Source: Glycomyces sp. L485 (GTDB taxonomy: Bacteria > Actinomycetota > Actinomycetes > Mycobacteriales > Micromonosporaceae). From it: DNA of 64,000 nucleotides. The notes below the pieces were generated by a model. The model was not told the origin of the DNA. It ran no database searches and saw nothing but the letters and a program-made list of their open reading frames with translations. Position 1 is the stretch's first letter. Each line of letters begins with the position of its first letter. The DNA is taken from positions 62,001 to 126,000 of the forward strand of contig NZ_JAKZEW010000005.1 in NCBI RefSeq assembly GCF_022548875.1. Direction: 5' to 3'. A program made the position numbers and the translations under genes. Positions 17,859 to 27,053 of the stretch are shown here, piece by piece.

Positions 17859-20324
17859 ATGCGGATCCCAGTCTCCTGGCTGTCCGAGTACGCCGCCCTG
17901 CCCGAGGGCCTGTCCACCGCCGAGCTCGACGCGGCCCTGGTCGACGCCGGGCTCGAAGTCGAAGAGGTCCATGACCTGCGCGAGCAGGTCGCCGGCCCGC
18001 TCGTCGTCGGCCGCGTCGCCTCCGTCGAGGAACTCACCGAGTTCAAGAAGCCGATCCGGCACTGCCATGTCGAGGTCGGCGAGGACGAGCCCCGATCGAT
18101 CATCTGCGGAGCCCGCAACTTCGCCGAAGGCGACCTGGTCGTCGTCGCGCTGCCCGGCGCGGTCCTGCCCGGCGGTTTCACGATCGGCTCCCGCAAGACT
18201 TACGGCCGCCTGTCCGAGGGCATGATCTGCTCCGCCCGCGAGCTCGGCGTCTCCGACGACCACGAGGGCATCATGGTCCTGCCCGAAGGAACCGTTGGCG
18301 AGGACGCCAGGGCACTGGTCGGCCTCGACGACGTCGTCTTCGAGCTGGCCATCACCCCCGACATGGGCTACTGCTTCTCCGTTCGCGGCATCGCCCGCGA
18401 GGTCGCCCACCGGCTCGGCGTCGCCTTCGCCGACCCGGTGGCGAAGGCCGTGGAGCACCCGGCTACCGACGAGCCGCCGCACCCGATCCGCGTCGAGACC
18501 GACGGCTGCACCCGTTTCACGCTGCGCGCCGTCCACGGCGTCGACGCGAACGCCGAGTCGCCCGAATGGATGGCGAAGCGCCTCACTCAGGCCGGGATGC
18601 GGCCGATCGGGCTGGCCGTCGACGTCACGAACTACCTCATGCTCGAACTGGGCCACCCGCTCCACGCCTTCGACCTCGACCGGCTCTCCGGCGACCTGGT
18701 CGTGCGGCGCGCGAGCTCGGGGGAGAAGCTCACCACCCTCGACGACGTGGAGCGCGCCCTCGACCCCGAGGACATGGTCATCTACGACGACTCGGGCCCG
18801 CTGTCGCTGGCAGGCGTCATGGGAGGCGAGTCCTCCGAGGTCGGACCGGGCACCCGCAACGTCCTCATCGAGGCCGCCCACTGGGACCCGGTCGCGATTG
18901 CCCGCACCTCCAGGCGGCACCGGCTCACCAGCGAGGCCTCCAAGCGCTACGAGCGCGGCGCGGACCCGGCGATCAGCATGCTCGCCGCCCAACGGGCCGC
19001 GGACCTGCTCGTGGAGTACGGCGGCGGGACGCTCGCCGACCAGGTCGCCGACGTCGACCACCGCGGGCCGGTCGAGGCGATCGAGCTGCCGGTCGACCTG
19101 CCCGCCAAGACCACCGGCGTCGACTACGACCGTGCCACGGTCGTCGCGATGATCGAGGCCGCCGGCTGCACCGTGGAAGGCGACGAGGTCCTCACGGTCA
19201 CGCCCGCCTCTTGGCGCCCCGACCTGACCGACCCGGCCGACCTCGTCGAAGAGGTCGCGCGCCTCCACGGTTACAAGCACATCCCGTCGAGCATCCCGCG
19301 GGCCATCGCCGGGACGGGGCTGACCCCGGAGCAGCGTCGCCGCCGCCGCGTGGCCCGCGCGCTGGCCGACAACGGCTTCGTCGAGACGTACACCTTCCCG
19401 TTCGTCTCGCGTGAGCGCGCCGACGAGCTGGGCCTGGACGAGAAGGACCCGCAGCGCGACGCCGTCGCCGTCCTCAACCCGATGGACGATGCCGCGCCGC
19501 TGCTGCGCACCACGATCCTCGCGAGCCTGGTGGGAGCCGTCAGGACGAACCTGGCCCGCGGCACGAGGGACCTCGCCGTGTTCGAGGAGGGCCTGGTGTT
19601 CGTGCCCTCCGAGGGCTGGAGCGAGCTGGAGATCGTCGACCTGCCGGTGTCCAAGCGGCCCGAGGACGAGGCGATCTCAGCGGCGATCCAACGCCTGCCC
19701 GTCCAGCCGCGGCACGTCGCCGCGATCCTGTGCGGCCAGGCCGTCCCCGCCGGCGTCGACAGCGCCGGGCGAGCGGTCGACTGGGCTGACGCGGTCGAGG
19801 CCGCCGAGATCGTCGCCGAGGCCTCCGGAGTGAAGCTGGAGACCGCCCAGGGCGAGTCGGCGCCGTGGCACCCGGGTCGGTGCGCCGAGCTGCGCGTCGA
19901 CGGTGAGGTCGTGGGCCACGCCGGCGAGCTGCACCCTGAGGTGTGCGAGGCGCTCGGCCTGCCGAGGCGCACCGCCGCCGTGGAGATCGACCTGACCGCG
20001 GTCGCGCTTCCCGGTCCGGCCTCCGCGCCGGAGATCTCGCACTACCCGGCGACGCTTATCGACGTCGCCGTCGTCGTAGCCGAGGTCGTCCCGTCCGGCG
20101 AGGTCGAGGCCGCGCTGCGCGAGGGCGCGGGCGAGCTGCTCGACTCCCTGCGCCTGTTCGACGTCTACCGAGACGCGAAGCTCGGCGAGGACCGCAAGTC
20201 CCTGGCGTTCAAGATGGAGCTTCGCGCGGGCGACCGGACGCTGACCAACGAGGAAGGCGTCGCGATCCGCGACGCCGCGGTCGCGGTCGCGGCCGCGCGC
20301 TTCGGGGCCACCATCCGCGAATAG
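17859..20324 (+). CDS. pheT: Phenylalanyl-tRNA synthetase beta subunit
   Basis: An 821-residue subunit with the normal modular order: EMAP/tRNA-binding OB fold (about 40-150), B3/B4 editing domain (about 210-390, including THPLHAFDLD-like GHPLHAFDLDR), B5 DNA-binding-like domain, inactive catalytic-like core (MDDAAPLLRTTILASLV), and C-terminal anticodon-binding FDX-ACB domain (HYPATLIDVAVVV). Start ATG 17859 is coupled to pheS. Editing removes mis-charged Tyr. A strong terminator follows. Confidence 0.97.
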   Translation: MRIPVSWLSEYAALPEGLSTAELDAALVDAGLEVEEVHDLREQVAGPLVVGRVASVEELTEFKKPIRHCHVEVGEDEPRSIICGARNFAEGDLVVVALPGAVLPGGFTIGSRKTYGRLSEGMICSARELGVSDDHEGIMVLPEGTVGEDARALVGLDDVVFELAITPDMGYCFSVRGIAREVAHRLGVAFADPVAKAVEHPATDEPPHPIRVETDGCTRFTLRAVHGVDANAESPEWMAKRLTQAGMRPIGLAVDVTNYLMLELGHPLHAFDLDRLSGDLVVRRASSGEKLTTLDDVERALDPEDMVIYDDSGPLSLAGVMGGESSEVGPGTRNVLIEAAHWDPVAIARTSRRHRLTSEASKRYERGADPAISMLAAQRAADLLVEYGGGTLADQVADVDHRGPVEAIELPVDLPAKTTGVDYDRATVVAMIEAAGCTVEGDEVLTVTPASWRPDLTDPADLVEEVARLHGYKHIPSSIPRAIAGTGLTPEQRRRRRVARALADNGFVETYTFPFVSRERADELGLDEKDPQRDAVAVLNPMDDAAPLLRTTILASLVGAVRTNLARGTRDLAVFEEGLVFVPSEGWSELEIVDLPVSKRPEDEAISAAIQRLPVQPRHVAAILCGQAVPAGVDSAGRAVDWADAVEAAEIVAEASGVKLETAQGESAPWHPGRCAELRVDGEVVGHAGELHPEVCEALGLPRRTAAVEIDLTAVALPGPASAPEISHYPATLIDVAVVVAEVVPSGEVEAALREGAGELLDSLRLFDVYRDAKLGEDRKSLAFKMELRAGDRTLTNEEGVAIRDAAVAVAAARFGATIRE

Positions 20325-20338
20325 CGAAACCCGGGTCC

Positions 20339-20367
20339 GGACCGGCGGGAACGAAGCCCGCCGGTCC
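20339..20367 (+). terminator. Terminator after pheT
   Basis: An 11-bp perfect stem (20339-20349 with 20357-20367) with a 7-base loop begins 15 bases past pheT; it is followed by a short GTCTCATATAG tail rather than a long U-run. Confidence 0.7.
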
Positions 20368-20444
20368 GTCTCATATAGACGGCTATACGGTGAAAGTCGG
20401 GTGCCGGGGCCTGTCGGGTAGTCCGCGCCTTTTAAGGTACGTAT

Positions 20445-21920
20445 GTGGATAACGGGAGTGCCCCTCGCTTCGGCGCCGGTAAGCGGCGCACGACCGCCGA
20501 CCGCCGCGGTACCCACCGCGGCCGCGGCGCGGGCCGACACCGCGCCGAGACCGGCTTCGAACTGCCCGGACTTCCGGCCAACCTCAACAAGATCCACTTC
20601 ACCGTCGCCGCGGCCGTCGGCCTGGTGATCGCCGTCGGCCTCGCGATCGGCACCGAGTTCTTCCCCGACGACGAGCCCGCCGCGGGCCGCGCGGACGATG
20701 CACCATTCCTGTATTCCAGCGGCGAGGCCGTCCCCGAGGACTTCGCCGCGCGCCACGCCGGCCTCGTCGAGCGGATCACTGCCGAACTCGCGAGCCGCTA
20801 CGGCATCACCCTCGACGGGCTCTTCGAAGCCGAGTCCAATCCAGACGGCGCCCGCGTGGTCCTCACCATCGATCGGCGCCTGCAAGAGGTCGCCGAGGCG
20901 TCCGGCACCGCCACCGGCGTCGCCGCCGTCGAACCGGGCACCGGCGCGGTCCTGTGCTACTACGGCGCCGCCACCCCGCACCCACCGGCCTCCGTGTTCG
21001 ACATGGTCACCGCCGCGGCCGCCATCGAGAACGGCACCGCGCCCGACTCGAAGTGGAGCGACGGCGACGAGTCGGTCACGCTCGCCGATGCGGTCCGCGA
21101 GTCCCGACAGGACGCGATCACGGAGGTCGCCGAAGCGCAGGGCGCCCAGGCCGTCCTCGACACCGCGGCCGCTCTCGGACTCTCCGAGATGACCGACGAG
21201 TTCGGCACCGTCCACGACTTCGGACAAGGCATCGACTACAGCGCCTTCGACACCGCCGCCTTCGGCCGCTACCCGGTCAGCGCCGTCGACATGGCCGCCG
21301 TGTACGCCACCATCGCCGCCGACGGCCTCCGCGCCGACACCCACTTCATCGAGCGCGTCCTCGTCGGCGACGACATGGTCCAGGCAGACCAGGGCATCAG
21401 AACCGCCCAAGCCGTCTCGGCCGACACCGCCGGCGGGCTCCAGGCCATCGGCATCGGCCACGGCGACGCCATCGAAGGTCGCGACTTCTTCGGGCTCTCC
21501 GGCGCCTGGCCCGACGATCCGCCGCAGTCGTGGTATGTCGGCGCCATCCCGCAGTTGAGCGTCGCGGCCTGGATCGGCGAGGCCGGATCGTCCGACGCCG
21601 ACACCGCCGGGATGCCGGTGTGGCGGCAGGTCGTCGACACCGCGATCGAAGTCATGGACTACGAACCCGAGTCGTGGGACGGCGGCTCCGGCGGCGGCGA
21701 GTCCCCCAGCGGCGAGGAGCCCTCGTCCCAGGAACCGACCTCGGAAGAGCCCAGCGAAGAGGAACCCTCGTCCGGGGAGCCGACCACGCAGGAACCGCCG
21801 GACGAGCCGAACGATCCGCCCGCCGACCCCACCCCCGACGATCCGCCGCCGGACGATCCGCCGCCGGACGAACCCTCCGAAGACCCCCCGACGAGCGACG
21901 ACTGCTGGTTCGTCTGCTGA
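20445..21920 (+). CDS. Penicillin-binding-protein-like pseudoenzyme, membrane anchored
   Basis: A 491-residue protein (GTG start) with a basic N-terminus, one membrane helix at about 52-70 and an extracellular transpeptidase-like domain. VVLTIDRRLQ, VAAVEPGTGAVL, RYPVSAVDMAAVYATIAADG and SWYVGAIPQLSVAAWIG align with class A PBP landmarks. The catalytic positions are changed: the SxxK serine is present as S183 but Lys is Asp186 (SVFD); the SxN site reads SRQ (220-222); and the KTG box reads GLSGA with Leu351 for Lys. The last about 75 residues are Pro/Glu/Asp/Ser-rich and end CWFVC. It is probably a non-catalytic wall-associated scaffold or regulator. Its stop overlaps the PAP2 gene. Confidence 0.75.
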   Translation: MDNGSAPRFGAGKRRTTADRRGTHRGRGAGRHRAETGFELPGLPANLNKIHFTVAAAVGLVIAVGLAIGTEFFPDDEPAAGRADDAPFLYSSGEAVPEDFAARHAGLVERITAELASRYGITLDGLFEAESNPDGARVVLTIDRRLQEVAEASGTATGVAAVEPGTGAVLCYYGAATPHPPASVFDMVTAAAAIENGTAPDSKWSDGDESVTLADAVRESRQDAITEVAEAQGAQAVLDTAAALGLSEMTDEFGTVHDFGQGIDYSAFDTAAFGRYPVSAVDMAAVYATIAADGLRADTHFIERVLVGDDMVQADQGIRTAQAVSADTAGGLQAIGIGHGDAIEGRDFFGLSGAWPDDPPQSWYVGAIPQLSVAAWIGEAGSSDADTAGMPVWRQVVDTAIEVMDYEPESWDGGSGGGESPSGEEPSSQEPTSEEPSEEEPSSGEPTTQEPPDEPNDPPADPTPDDPPPDDPPPDEPSEDPPTSDDCWFVC

Positions 21921-22645
21921 TGACGCCCAGAGCATTCCCCACCTCGCGGCTCGCGCTGCCGCTGGCACTGGTACTGCCGCTCGCGGTGCTCGCCATCGCG
22001 CTGTGGGTCCGCGCCGACCCGGCGTCGCCGCCGTTCCAAGGCCTCGACGACGCCTGGCTTCGGCTCATGAACGGCGGCCGCGACCAGCCCCTGTGGTTCG
22101 TGGCCGACGCGTTCGACAACTCCGGCGGGCGCATCGGCGTCCTCTCCGCGCTGCTGCTCGCATCGATCCTCGTCGCGTGGCGGCGCTGGCGGTCGGCCGT
22201 GTTCGCCCTCGCCGCCGTCAGCGCGACCCACCTCGCGATCGCGCTGATCAAGCTCGTCGGCGACCGGGACCGTCCGACCGGCATCATGGTCGACGCCTCC
22301 TCCAACGCGTTCCCCTCGGGACACTCGGCCCGCATGGCCTCGGTGGTCGTGGTGCTCACCGTCGTAGCGATCCCGGTCGCGGCCGGGCGCTGGTGGTGGC
22401 CGCTCGCCGCGGCGCTGGTCCTCGCGATGATGTGGTCGCGAACCTGGCAGCACGCCCACTGGCTCTCCGACACCATCTGCGGCGCCGCCACCGGCATCGG
22501 AGTGTCGATGCTGTGTTGGCGGGCGTGCGGTCCGCTGCTGGAACGCGAGCGTGCCGAGATATTGGCGCGAACCCGTGATGACCCGAGCGAACCGGAGGCA
22601 TTACCTTTGGCGGGTCCGCCGCCCGACCGTCCAAGGTGCACATGA
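21920..22645 (+). CDS. PAP2-family membrane phosphatase
   Basis: A 241-residue polytopic protein with about six membrane helices. The acid-phosphatase motifs are intact: KLVGDRDRP (KxxxxxxRP), PSGHS, and SRTWQHAHWLSD (SRxxxxxHxxxD). Such enzymes dephosphorylate undecaprenyl pyrophosphate or phosphatidic acid at the outer face of the membrane. ATG 21920 overlaps the stop of the PBP-like gene, and its own stop overlaps the next ATG, so the three are one operon with a likely cell-envelope role. Confidence 0.88.
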   Translation: MTPRAFPTSRLALPLALVLPLAVLAIALWVRADPASPPFQGLDDAWLRLMNGGRDQPLWFVADAFDNSGGRIGVLSALLLASILVAWRRWRSAVFALAAVSATHLAIALIKLVGDRDRPTGIMVDASSNAFPSGHSARMASVVVVLTVVAIPVAAGRWWWPLAAALVLAMMWSRTWQHAHWLSDTICGAATGIGVSMLCWRACGPLLERERAEILARTRDDPSEPEALPLAGPPPDRPRCT

Positions 22646-23064
22646 TGACCTCTCAATCCGAACAACCCGAACAGCAGCCGCCGCCAGGCCCGCCGCCCCC
22701 GATGTACCCCTATCCACCGATGTACGGCTATCCGTACTACCAGCCGCCCCCTCCCATGAACGGCATGGCGATAGCGGCGATGATCCTCGGCATCGTCGGC
22801 GTATTCAGCCCGATCGGCGTGCTCGGCCTGATCTTCGGCATGGTCGCCAAGCGGCAGATCCGCGAACGCGGAGAGCGAGGTGACGGCTTCGCCGTGACCG
22901 GAATCGTCCTCGGCTGGATCGCCGTCGCCTCGATCGTCTTCTGGGCCCTGTACATCATCTTGATCTTCACGGCGACCGGATTTGTGGTCAACGAGATCAC
23001 CGATTACGAGCCCGATTCCTGGCCGACCGACGACGCCACGGACTTCGCTCTGCTGCTCCTTTAG
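22642..23064 (+). CDS. DUF4190 membrane protein with Pro/Tyr-rich N-terminus
   Basis: A 140-residue protein. The first 40 residues are rich in Pro, Tyr and Gln (PPPPMYPYPPMYGYPYY), followed by two membrane helices flanking the conserved cytoplasmic loop VAKRQIRERGERGDGFAVTG of DUF4190, and an acidic tail. ATG 22642 overlaps the PAP2 stop. Function is unknown; the low-complexity tail may bind partners in the wall-synthesis machinery. Confidence 0.75.
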   Translation: MMTSQSEQPEQQPPPGPPPPMYPYPPMYGYPYYQPPPPMNGMAIAAMILGIVGVFSPIGVLGLIFGMVAKRQIRERGERGDGFAVTGIVLGWIAVASIVFWALYIILIFTATGFVVNEITDYEPDSWPTDDATDFALLLL

Positions 23065-23290
23065 GCTCGGTCGTACGGAAGGACATCGCACGAATCGAAC
23101 TCGGGCGTCAGCGGTTCGACGGCGCGGAAATCCCGCGATCGAAGATCCGGTTGGTCTCATAGCGGTGGACCAGGGTGGTGCCACCCGTTCACCGGTGGCA
23201 TCCGATCGCGGCCCGTGCGACCAAAGGAGGAGGCCCGTCTCGGTACCGAGGTCGACGCCGCAGCCGCACCGCCGTGATGGGATGGGGAGC

Positions 23291-24448
23291 ATGGCCAGCC
23301 CCCTCCGCCGCGCCCCGCGCGCCGACCTCATCGCAGCGGTCGCGCTCTTCGCGGCCGGAAGCGTCCTCATCGGGCTCGGCAGCTTCGAGCCCTACCGGGC
23401 CGAAGTGCCCCTGGCGATGCGGTTCGTACCACCGGCACTGGTGTGCCTCGGCGTCACCGTCCGCCGCGCCGCGCCCGGCTGGTGCCTCGCGCTCGGCGTG
23501 GCCGGGTTCGGCACCGAAGTGGCCGTCGGGTTCACGCTCGTGACCGTCTGCGTATTCACCGACAACCTCTACTCGTACGCGCGATACGGGCCGCGGAGCC
23601 GCACCCGGTTCCTCATCGGCGGTGCGGGAGCGGCCATAGCCGTGTTCGTCGTCTGGGCATTCTCCGAGGGCAGCGACGCGGGCGGCGTGATCAGCACCGC
23701 CGCGGTGGCCGCGGTCGTACTGGTCTCGCCGATCGGCACCGCGATCATCGTCCGCCAGGCCCACGACCGCGCGAGCCTGGAGGCCGAGCGCGCCGAGCAG
23801 ACCGCGCGGCTGGCCGACGTGCGCCGCCGCGAAGCGGTGCTGCGCGAGCGCACCAGTATGGCCCGCGAACTCCACGACACCGTCGCGAACTACCTGAGCG
23901 CCATCGCCCTCCAATCCACCGGACTCCAGGCCCGCCACGACCTCGACGAGGAGACGGTCAAGCGGTCGGTTGCGGCGATCCGCCAGAGCAGCGTCGAGGG
24001 CCTGGCCGAACTGCGGCGCATCATCGGGCTGCTGCGCACCCCCGATGCGGCAGAGGAACTCGCGTCCTACCGCCTGGAGCAGATTCCCGAGCTGGTCGAG
24101 CGGATGCGGCGCGTCGGCCTCAAGGTCGACTACACCGCAGACGGGCCCGACCGCAAGCTGACAGGCGAGGTCGAGACCGCGGCCTTCCGCGTCGTCCAGG
24201 AGGCGCTGACCAACGCGCTCAAATACGGCACGGACGCGTCGGTCGCCGTCGCATACGGACCCGAGCGGCTGACGGTCGCCGTCGAGAACACCGTCGACTC
24301 CGAGGCCGACCCGGTGCCGAGCGGCGGGGCCGGACTGGTCGGCATGTCCGAGCGTGTCAGACTGCTCGGCGGCTCCCTCCGGGCCGGGCCCGACGGCGGG
24401 CGCTGGCGCGTCAGCGCCGAGATACCCACGGAAGGCAACGCCATATGA
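23291..24448 (+). CDS. Sensor histidine kinase (NarL-type pair)
   Basis: A 385-residue kinase. About five hydrophobic segments occupy residues 12-155, followed by a coiled coil (ASLEAERAEQTARLADVRRR) and HisKA_3 with phospho-accepting H195 in ARELHDTVANYLS. The HATPase_c domain has N-box EALTNALKYG and G-box GGAGLVGM. I prefer ATG 23291 (GGATGGGG upstream) over ATG 23282. The stop overlaps the response regulator start (ATGA). The signal is unknown. Confidence 0.88.
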   Translation: MASPLRRAPRADLIAAVALFAAGSVLIGLGSFEPYRAEVPLAMRFVPPALVCLGVTVRRAAPGWCLALGVAGFGTEVAVGFTLVTVCVFTDNLYSYARYGPRSRTRFLIGGAGAAIAVFVVWAFSEGSDAGGVISTAAVAAVVLVSPIGTAIIVRQAHDRASLEAERAEQTARLADVRRREAVLRERTSMARELHDTVANYLSAIALQSTGLQARHDLDEETVKRSVAAIRQSSVEGLAELRRIIGLLRTPDAAEELASYRLEQIPELVERMRRVGLKVDYTADGPDRKLTGEVETAAFRVVQEALTNALKYGTDASVAVAYGPERLTVAVENTVDSEADPVPSGGAGLVGMSERVRLLGGSLRAGPDGGRWRVSAEIPTEGNAI

Positions 24449-25086
24449 CCAGGGTCCTGCTCGCCGACGACCACGCCGCAGTCCGCGCCGGTCTGCGCAT
24501 GCTGCTCGATAGCGTCGACGACATCGAGGTCGTCGGCGAGGCCTCCGACGGCGTCGAGGCCGTCGCACTCGCCAGGCGCCTGCTCCCGGACGTGGTGGTC
24601 ATGGACGTGCGCATGCCCCGCAAGGACGGCATCGCGGCCGCCGCCGAACTGCGCGGCGTCGCCGACGTCCTCGTCCTCACCAGCTACGGCGATGACGCGA
24701 ACGTCTTCGACGCCCTGCGGGCCGGGGCGAGCGGCTTCCTGCTCAAGGACGCCGACGCCGAGACCCTCGTCGAAGCCGTCCGCGTCGTCGCCCGAGGCGA
24801 CGGCCTCATCTCCCCGGCCGTCACCCGCAATCTCATCGCCGAGTTCGGGCGCGCCCGACCCTCATACGCGCCGATCGCGGTCGACGGCGAGGGCCTGGCC
24901 GCCCTGACACCCCGGGAGACCGAGGTCCTCTCGCTCATCGGCGAGGGCCTGTCGAACGCGGAGATCGCCGCCGTGCTCGGCACAGCCGAGACCACGGTCA
25001 AGTCGCACGTGACGCGCCTGCTGGCGAAGCTGGGCCTGAGCAGCCGCGTCCAAGCCGCCATATTCGCGCGTGAACAGGAGCGATAA
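24445..25086 (+). CDS. NarL/FixJ-type response regulator
   Basis: A 213-residue regulator. The receiver has acidic pocket D8/D9, phosphorylation site D54 in VVMDVRMP and K101 in FLLKDAD. A LuxR-type HTH covers LTPRETEVLSLIGEGLSNAEI to SHVTRLLAKL. It is translationally coupled to the kinase upstream, forming a complete two-component system. Targets may include the neighbouring envelope operon, which is inference from position only. Confidence 0.93.
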   Translation: MTRVLLADDHAAVRAGLRMLLDSVDDIEVVGEASDGVEAVALARRLLPDVVVMDVRMPRKDGIAAAAELRGVADVLVLTSYGDDANVFDALRAGASGFLLKDADAETLVEAVRVVARGDGLISPAVTRNLIAEFGRARPSYAPIAVDGEGLAALTPRETEVLSLIGEGLSNAEIAAVLGTAETTVKSHVTRLLAKLGLSSRVQAAIFAREQER

Positions 25087-25293
25087 CGGGATCCCGATCA
25101 CAGTGTTGAAAAAGCGCTGAAGATTTCAGCGACGGGCGTTTGGCAGTCGTTCAACGTCTCGTCGGAGCCGGTCGGCGACTTGATCAACCTCTCGGGCTGC
25201 GAAGGCTACGTCTTAACACCCGAGCCGGCCGAACTGCAAGTGAGCTTCTGATTCGGTGCCCAGGGGGGAATTCTGCTACAGCGTGCGGGCCGC

Positions 25294-25839
25294 TCACGAC
25301 AGTGAGGTGAGGTCAGGCTCCTCGCAGCCGTAGACGTTGCCTTCGTCGAAGGTGCCGCCACCGAAGGCGATCGGCGAACCCAGAATCCAGGGCTCCACAT
25401 CATCGCGCGGGAAGTCCCCGAACACGGCGAAGCGGGTGAAGTGGGCGTCGACCACGTCGCAAAGGACGATGGTCGCCTCATAGCCGTCCTCGCAATCGGG
25501 CCAGCAAAAACCTGAGACACGTCCGCTCGCCACAGCGGTATCGGGTCCCCAGGTCTGCCACTCGAGATCGGAGGTGAAGGTGAATTCCTGAAGCATCAGG
25601 GCATCGGGCATCTGGTCGCTGTACAGCTCCCCGTCGCCTTCCAAAGTGGTGATCCGCGTGACGTAGACGTCGGCGGCGGGCTCCACTGGACCAGCGGTTT
25701 CCGTCTCTTCGACAGTGCCGCTCGATTCAATCGGAGCGCTCGAATCGGTCGTATTGGTCTCGTCGCCGACGGTGCAGCCGGTCAAGAACGCCAGCGTGAG
25801 CGCCATGGCGGCAGAGGGCATCAGAGGGGTGCTTCTCAT
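25294..25839 (-). CDS. Secreted lipoprotein of unknown function
   Basis: A 181-residue protein. ATG 25839 gives MRSTPLMPSAAMALTLAFLTGC, a signal peptide ending in lipobox LTGC (Cys22). A Thr/Ser/Glu-rich linker (about 25-55) precedes a globular acidic domain with Cys pairs near FCWPDCEDG and VYGCEEPD. No family is recognised. The in-frame extension to 25929 would bury the signal peptide and is rejected. Confidence 0.7.
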   Translation of the reverse strand: MRSTPLMPSAAMALTLAFLTGCTVGDETNTTDSSAPIESSGTVEETETAGPVEPAADVYVTRITTLEGDGELYSDQMPDALMLQEFTFTSDLEWQTWGPDTAVASGRVSGFCWPDCEDGYEATIVLCDVVDAHFTRFAVFGDFPRDDVEPWILGSPIAFGGGTFDEGNVYGCEEPDLTSLS

Positions 25840-26041
25840 GGACCCCACCTTAGGGGCTCTCTGCAATGACCGTCGGCGTGCACTATCCGGGAATGCCGTG
25901 GCTCGGGATCGCGCGTGTCGCGTCCTCATCGTCGTGATGCTGGAACTCCCGGCCGATACGCACCCCGCAAGCGACGGTGATCACACTACGATTTGTGATG
26001 GCGCACTTGGTCGTCTCGGCTATCGGAAAGGATCAAGACAG

Positions 26042-27047
26042 TGAGCTTTTGTCAGCAAGATGATCGGTGCTCTGGGTGAGGTTCATGCGATCCGGGCGTG
26101 TTCGTGCTGGAAAACCGCAAGACAGGCGCGGGCGATCACACCGATCCGCCAGGGGTTGAGCCCGGTACGGCACAGCGCGCGGAAGCGCATCTTCAGATCG
26201 GCGTTGGCCTTCTCGGCCATGGCGCGGAGCGCGCCGAGGGCTTTGTTGTACTGCCGCTGGTAGACGGCCAGCTCCTTCCCCCTCGGTTTCTTGTGCGGCA
26301 AGCGGACCGGCTCGGCATCGGCGAACTTCTCATACCCCAGGTCGACCAGCGCCAGCAGCCGCCTGGCCTCATCCTCGGCATTGAGCTCGGCGAACCACAC
26401 ATCGAGCCCGGCCGCGATAGCGGCGGTCGAGTCGTGCTCGCGACCAGGACGAACGTCGGAAACCCACATCGGGAACCCGTCCGGGGCGGAAACGACCTGG
26501 AGGTTCCCGCCGTGCGCGGCGTGCTTGCCCGACCACCACAGGTCAACGCCCTTCGTGGGCCCTTCAACGTGCGCCTTGTCGATCGGAATCAGGGTGCCGT
26601 CCAGGCCCACATGCTCGTATCCGGCCGCTCGGGCCGCCTCGATCACCTCGTCCAGCGAGGGCACCTGGGCGGCCAGGATGTCCAGGCCCTCGTGGAGATA
26701 CCGGTACCCCGTCGAGGAACTCACGGCGTTGTCACACGTCAGCTGGGTCATTCGGGTGCCGTCGAACAGCCACCGGAGCACCATGACCGCTTGGCGGAAG
26801 GCCCCAAGCGACCGGGTGCCCTTGCGAGTGCGGCGCCGGCGCCGACCGGTCTGGAGCTTCGCCGCGAACCAGGTGACGACCTCCCGGTCAACCGGCAGGA
26901 CGCAGCGGTATGTGACACTGGAGGACAAGCGAAGCCCTTCTGGCGCAACAATGTTGTGTGGTAACTCCATTGTTCACCAGGGGGCTTCGTTGCATCTCAG
27001 GGCATCTCATCACAGACAGTCAGAAGAGCCTTGCTGGGAAAAGCTCA
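26042..27047 (-). mobile_element. Complete IS5-family insertion sequence (about 1.0 kb)
   Basis: The element is bounded by 18-bp terminal inverted repeats: TGAGCTTTTGTCAGCAAG at 26042-26059 and its imperfect inverse at 27030-27047 (two mismatches). It encloses one transposase gene. No clear target-site duplication is visible, with flanks CAG and GTC. It is inserted 6 bases past the stop of a small membrane-protein gene without disrupting a coding sequence. Confidence 0.85.
26083..26970 (-). CDS. IS5-family DDE transposase
   Basis: A 295-residue, apparently intact transposase. An N-terminal HTH_Tnp_4-like region (SLGAFRQAVMVLRWL to SSSTGYRYLHEGL) precedes the DDE_4 domain: first Asp D124 in GLDGTLIPIDK, the conserved DVRPGREHDS, second Asp D210 in LVDLGYE, and the basic C-terminal LKMRFRALCRTGLNPWRIG. 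It has no frameshift, so the element may be active. Another codon preference or foreign composition is not obvious. Confidence 0.92.
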   Translation of the reverse strand: MELPHNIVAPEGLRLSSSVTYRCVLPVDREVVTWFAAKLQTGRRRRRTRKGTRSLGAFRQAVMVLRWLFDGTRMTQLTCDNAVSSSTGYRYLHEGLDILAAQVPSLDEVIEAARAAGYEHVGLDGTLIPIDKAHVEGPTKGVDLWWSGKHAAHGGNLQVVSAPDGFPMWVSDVRPGREHDSTAAIAAGLDVWFAELNAEDEARRLLALVDLGYEKFADAEPVRLPHKKPRGKELAVYQRQYNKALGALRAMAEKANADLKMRFRALCRTGLNPWRIGVIARACLAVFQHEHARIA

Positions 27048-27053
27048 GTCATC

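Noticed and set aside
16764-19280. 838-codon minus-strand frame opposite pheST
   Set aside because: Shadow of pheS/pheT in GC-rich DNA; no domain recognisable.
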